Origin: Stemphylium vesicarium
Lineage: Eukaryota > Ascomycota > Dothideomycetes > Pleosporales > Pleosporaceae
DNA: 64,000 nucleotides
Assembly: GCA_004380135.1 (NCBI GenBank)
Contig: QXCR01000041.1
Coordinates: 124,001-188,000 of the forward strand
Direction: 5' to 3'
Both the position numbers and the translations under genes were made by a program. The notes under the pieces were generated by a model, which saw only the letters and a list, made by a program, of their open reading frames with translations, ran no database searches and had not been told where the DNA came from. Shown here one piece after another: positions 60,617 through 64,000 of the stretch; the first letter of the stretch is position 1, and every line of letters starts with the position of its first letter.

Positions 60617-61978
60617 CTACATCTCAGCAACCCCAGCTTCTCGTAGGCGATCTTCCCACTCGATACGCAATCTCTCCATCTCCTCCCAGCACTTCCTCCC
60701 ACTCTCAACGAATCGCTCTTGGCTCTCCTTGGTGAGGTCCTTTGCAAACGGATCCCTACCCTTTCTCTTGTATTCTCCAAGTCTACCTCCCCATCCCCAT
60801 CCGGATACTTCGGTGCGATCTACACGCTCTTCGCCCCAAAAGTTTGTTGCACTCCCCCATTTGCCTACACCCTCCTTTGCCTCCATGTTGTCCAGGGTGC
60901 TCTGACTGGCAAGCGCTAGCCAAACCATCGCAGTTGCGCCTTTCTCTACGCTGATGGTGTGCCACTGACTGCCGATCCAACGCGCAATGTAGAAGGCGAT
61001 AAGCATGCAGTATTCGAGCATCAGCGGGAGAGGCATGATGGATGTTCCGCAAATACCCGGGTGTGTAACGTAGAGCCGCGGTTTCGTCGTCTTTTCGGAG
61101 CTTTCGGAGTGATTGAGATATCGGTCGACGACCTCGGTCGTGGACGGCAGCGTGGATGAGATAGCCAGAACATCTGTTAGACGCTTTGTGCTTTCGTAAG
61201 GCATGTCCGACAAAAGGCCTTGGATGTCTTCAATGTCAAAAATATGCTCATAAGCCTCCAGGCTGCTGACCCAGATCATCCTGCCACTAGTCTTCTCGCT
61301 CGCAGAGTGTCTTGCCAATAGCGGTGCGAGGTAGTGACCGAGTAGGTAGTGTCCAAAGACATTGGCACAGAACACCTCGCCGAGCGGAGGTTCTTCGACC
61401 TTCTTTTCCGCCGCTATCTGCGGCTTTGTAACCCATCCAACACCCGATTTCTTGTATGTAGGCCAGGTGATGGCGTTGGACCAATTTGTGAGAATAGTCC
61501 AGATGGCGCGGGGCCAATCTATGCCGGTCCAACCGCCAATCCCAGCATTGCAGATGAGAACGTCGAGCTTTGGTATTGTCTTCAGCAGCTTCTTGCTAAG
61601 CTTCTGCACCGAGACGAGACTCAGTAGGTCCAGTCGTTCCTGGCGAAAGTACACGCGATTCTGCAGCACCTGTGCGATGCCCGGAAGCTTTCGCTCATGA
61701 GCCCGGATGACATTGCGCAAGTGCTGTTCTAGCTTCTCAATGGTGGCATCGCCTTTGTGCTGGTCGCGTGTGGTAATGATGAGGACGAGGGATTCGTGTT
61801 GGGGCCGGGTTTGGAGGAATTCGTCGATCATGCGGGTTCCGATACCAAGTCCGAGGCCGCTGCAAAAAGGTCAATAAAGGCCGAGGAAAGACAGGCGCTC
61901 CTTGACGGACCTATTGGCGCCTGTAACGAGTACATAGAAGCCATTGTCAGGTGTGGGAACGTCTTGTGGAAGAGACAT
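60617..61978 (-). CDS. ERG27: 3-ketosteroid reductase (C-4 sterol demethylation)
   Basis: Two exons, complement(60617..61859, 61911..61978), give 436 residues. The 51 bp intron has an atypical GTCCGT donor, but the join TGANSGLGLGIG recreates the NADPH-binding TGxxxGxG motif (Thr19 on), which strongly supports it. The enzyme is a short-chain dehydrogenase that reduces the C-3 ketone during removal of the C-4 methyl groups in ergosterol synthesis, in the ER with Erg25, Erg26 and Erg28. NAG lies at 127-129; Ser222, Tyr244 and Lys248 (YESTK) form the catalytic triad. A hydrophobic segment LMLEYCMLIAFYIARWIG near 300 may hold it on the membrane. Length is longer than the 350 of yeast Erg27 but normal for filamentous fungi. 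This is the family targeted by hydroxyanilide fungicides. Confidence 0.9.
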
Positions 61979-64000
61979 GTTGGAAATTCTGGGCAGATGT
62001 GGAATCATGCAGTCGAGAGTGTTGCCCGTTCCTGAACGCGCTACGCGAAAGAAGCACGCGCCAGCCAATCACAATGTGCACCACCCTTCAGCATAACGTC
62101 TAAACATTTCAGAGTCTACTGGAGTATATGGCCGTTCTAAAGATAATGCAGACATGAATATATTTAGATTGCCTAATTCTCTCACTCAGCTATCGAAATG
62201 GCTTTGGAGCATACGGCTGCCTGTACGTGCCCACAAGGGCGAAGCAGTACCACGGGGTCTGATCGACATTTCTTAGCTTGGAAAACTACATATTGTGATC
62301 CATTCATCATCTTTCACTGTGAGTGTGCCATGGCGATTCCCCATGGAGAAGCGCAGGCCATCTCGCTCAGCTATCAATGTAAGCAAGTGACATATGCACA
62401 TCTTTACCAAGTGGACAGCGGCACAGCATGGTTGCTGACATCCGCTTTCAAAGCGGACTTTGCCATTCCCAAAGAAAATCTTCCTCAATGGGGAAATCTT
62501 GCAACTCCCCGCAAATTGCGTATGACAGACGTTGAGCCGTGCTAAATGAGATGCGGCTCGCTAACAGAGCGCCTTCCTCACTTGGGTGCTTACCCGATGT
62601 GTTGACATGTTGGACATCCCGTGTCGACAATATGCAGCAGGGACCAGTCTCGTAGGTAGTTCGATCTCCGAGCGGTTGTATCTCGGCCCATGGGGAAGCT
62701 GAGACGTATCGCAAGTTCACCTCGCCGTGAAAAATGAGCAAGGCTTGTGAAGACCCTTGGTGTATACAGCCGGTGGGAAGAGAAGTTGCGGTGTGTATGA
62801 TAGTCGAAGATCACGATCGCGATCGCAATTCCTCAAGCAATGGCAGGTACAACGAGACAAGAAAGTGGCATGGAAAGAGATGCGAGTGAAGCCGAAGGGG
62901 AAGAAGATATGACTTACAAGATACAATCAAGTAATGACCGTGATGAGACGTTTCCCGTGAGCTTGTGTTAGACGTTGGAGTTCTGAGTGCAAATACTGAC
63001 AATGTTGGGATACACGTTGTAAAAGAGACTTCATCGACGGCTGCCAAGGAACGTCAGTGTGTGTATAGTAACCTCAGAATCAGTCCGAATAGCCCTCAAA
63101 GCACAGCGAGTAACATCTCAAGCGTGTGCCTGATCTGCTTAAGGAATATGGTGTTTCAACCGATCTCAAAAAACTGCGTTCGGGGACAACGCCTACCCCA
63201 ATGTCAGCCTCGCCGGACTCGCTCTTCATCGCCGTGGTCGGCGAAAACACCGAAAAGTGGAGGTGAACGCGCAGCGGGTGGCTTTGCGGTCTTTCGTGCA
63301 TCTAACATATCCGAACCTACGGCTCGTAAGCGGTTGGGATATCCTTGTATCAGGGGGAGGGGCATAGGCATTGTTGTGAGATGACTATCCCAGTGACTTC
63401 GCAAACGTTACTCCAAACCTCCGTATTTCTCACCGCAGCCCAACATAAGCAGGCCTCGCGTCGTCGATCTTATCAATCCAAGAGTCAACGTACGATGGGC
63501 TATGTTGACAAGCCATCCCGTGCGGATCCGGTACTAAGCTACTCGCTTTGCAAAAGGTGAGGTTGTCCACGTCTGTCATGCATAGGGCCGGCGGGGGATG
63601 CGGAGATCGAAGCGTACGGCCGAAGTAGGACCGGAGCCTCACAACGGAGCAAGACTTCCTCCGTGTCAAGGACTGTAGATTGCGGAAGCGGGACCGCTAA
63701 GCCTATGGATATCTGAGTACAGTATTGTATGCGAAAAGTCAGACTGCGTCTAGACCAAACATACTTTCTGGTAGCCCTTCACAAACAAGTGTCTCACGGC
63801 TGGGCGTGATGCGATGTTAAAGCTCCGAGGTGATCCACGACTAGCTCTGTGTCGTGCTGCACGTCATACCTGTAAGTTCGGCCTGCGTCTCAGGACAAAC
63901 CAGGGAAAATGTGCCGCGTTCATGGAAGAGGGACGGAGGCTGCTCCGCTCATATTGTACCGAAACCTTCTCATGTCGCTACCACTATTCTCACTTGGGCA
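61979..64000. other. Gene-free right end
   Basis: Two kilobases with the Erg27 promoter at the left and no supportable gene after it. A 115-codon plus-strand frame at 62198 and others up to 139 codons show no domain and no homologue I recognise. Confidence 0.5.
62065..62069 (+). promoter_or_regulatory. CCAAT box upstream of ERG27
   Basis: CCAAT lies on the plus strand, so ATTGG in the direction of transcription, about 87 bp upstream of the Erg27 ATG. CCAAT-binding complex sites in either orientation are common in fungal sterol and redox genes; function here is inferred. Confidence 0.35.

Noticed and set aside
62198..62545. 115-codon plus-strand frame
   Set aside because: It begins with ATG but has no domain, signal peptide or neighbouring exon that would support it.

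Overview
The window looks like nuclear DNA of a filamentous ascomycete, most likely a dothideomycete of the Pleosporales type. The sequence shows compact genes split by short introns (about 45-190 bp, mostly GTAAGT/GTATGT-like donors and CTAAC/CTGAC-like branch sites), roughly balanced base composition, and fungal-specific families (APSES factor, BYS1-like secreted protein, Dsc2-like protein, Erg27). The order-level placement is an impression from gene style, not a computed result. Exon joins given here were worked out by hand from splice signals and reading-frame continuity.

Layout from left to right. A SET-domain lysine methyltransferase (minus) and an uncharacterised 685-residue protein (plus) diverge from a 1.4 kb spacer. 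DNA topoisomerase II follows in four exons (8.6-13.9 kb). A gene-free 6.3 kb stretch precedes an APSES/Xbp1-like regulator (20.2-21.6 kb). Three minus-strand genes come next: an omega-class glutathione transferase, the spliceosomal protein Snu23, and a small CxxC protein. A six-exon transcription factor (27.4-30.8 kb) combines a Zn2Cys6-like cluster, a TALE homeodomain and C2H2 fingers. It converges on a thiolase (Erg10 type), with a tRNA-Ser(UGA) gene between them. A BYS1-like secreted protein, a probable Sds3-like deacetylase-complex subunit, and a cytosolic Hsp70 follow.

The right third carries Emi1 (twin CX9C, minus) diverging from a 3197-residue VPS13 lipid-transfer protein, a mitochondrial DUF3429 membrane protein, a Dsc2-like rhomboid pseudoprotease, a coiled-coil protein, and the 3-ketosteroid reductase Erg27. 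The last 2 kb hold nothing I recognise.

Functionally this is mostly a housekeeping neighbourhood: chromosome topology, splicing, chaperoning, membrane lipid transfer and sterol metabolism (Erg10, Erg27, and Dsc2 of the SREBP-processing ligase). The genes are individually transcribed and there is no sign of a secondary-metabolite cluster, CRISPR array, intact transposon or obvious horizontally acquired island. The most unusual items are the triple-domain transcription factor, the histone-H1-like tails at both ends of topoisomerase II, the small secreted BYS1-like protein, the tRNA between two converging genes, and two long unexplained spacers (13.9-20.2 kb and 55.5-57.1 kb). I did not find a clearly new biological system.
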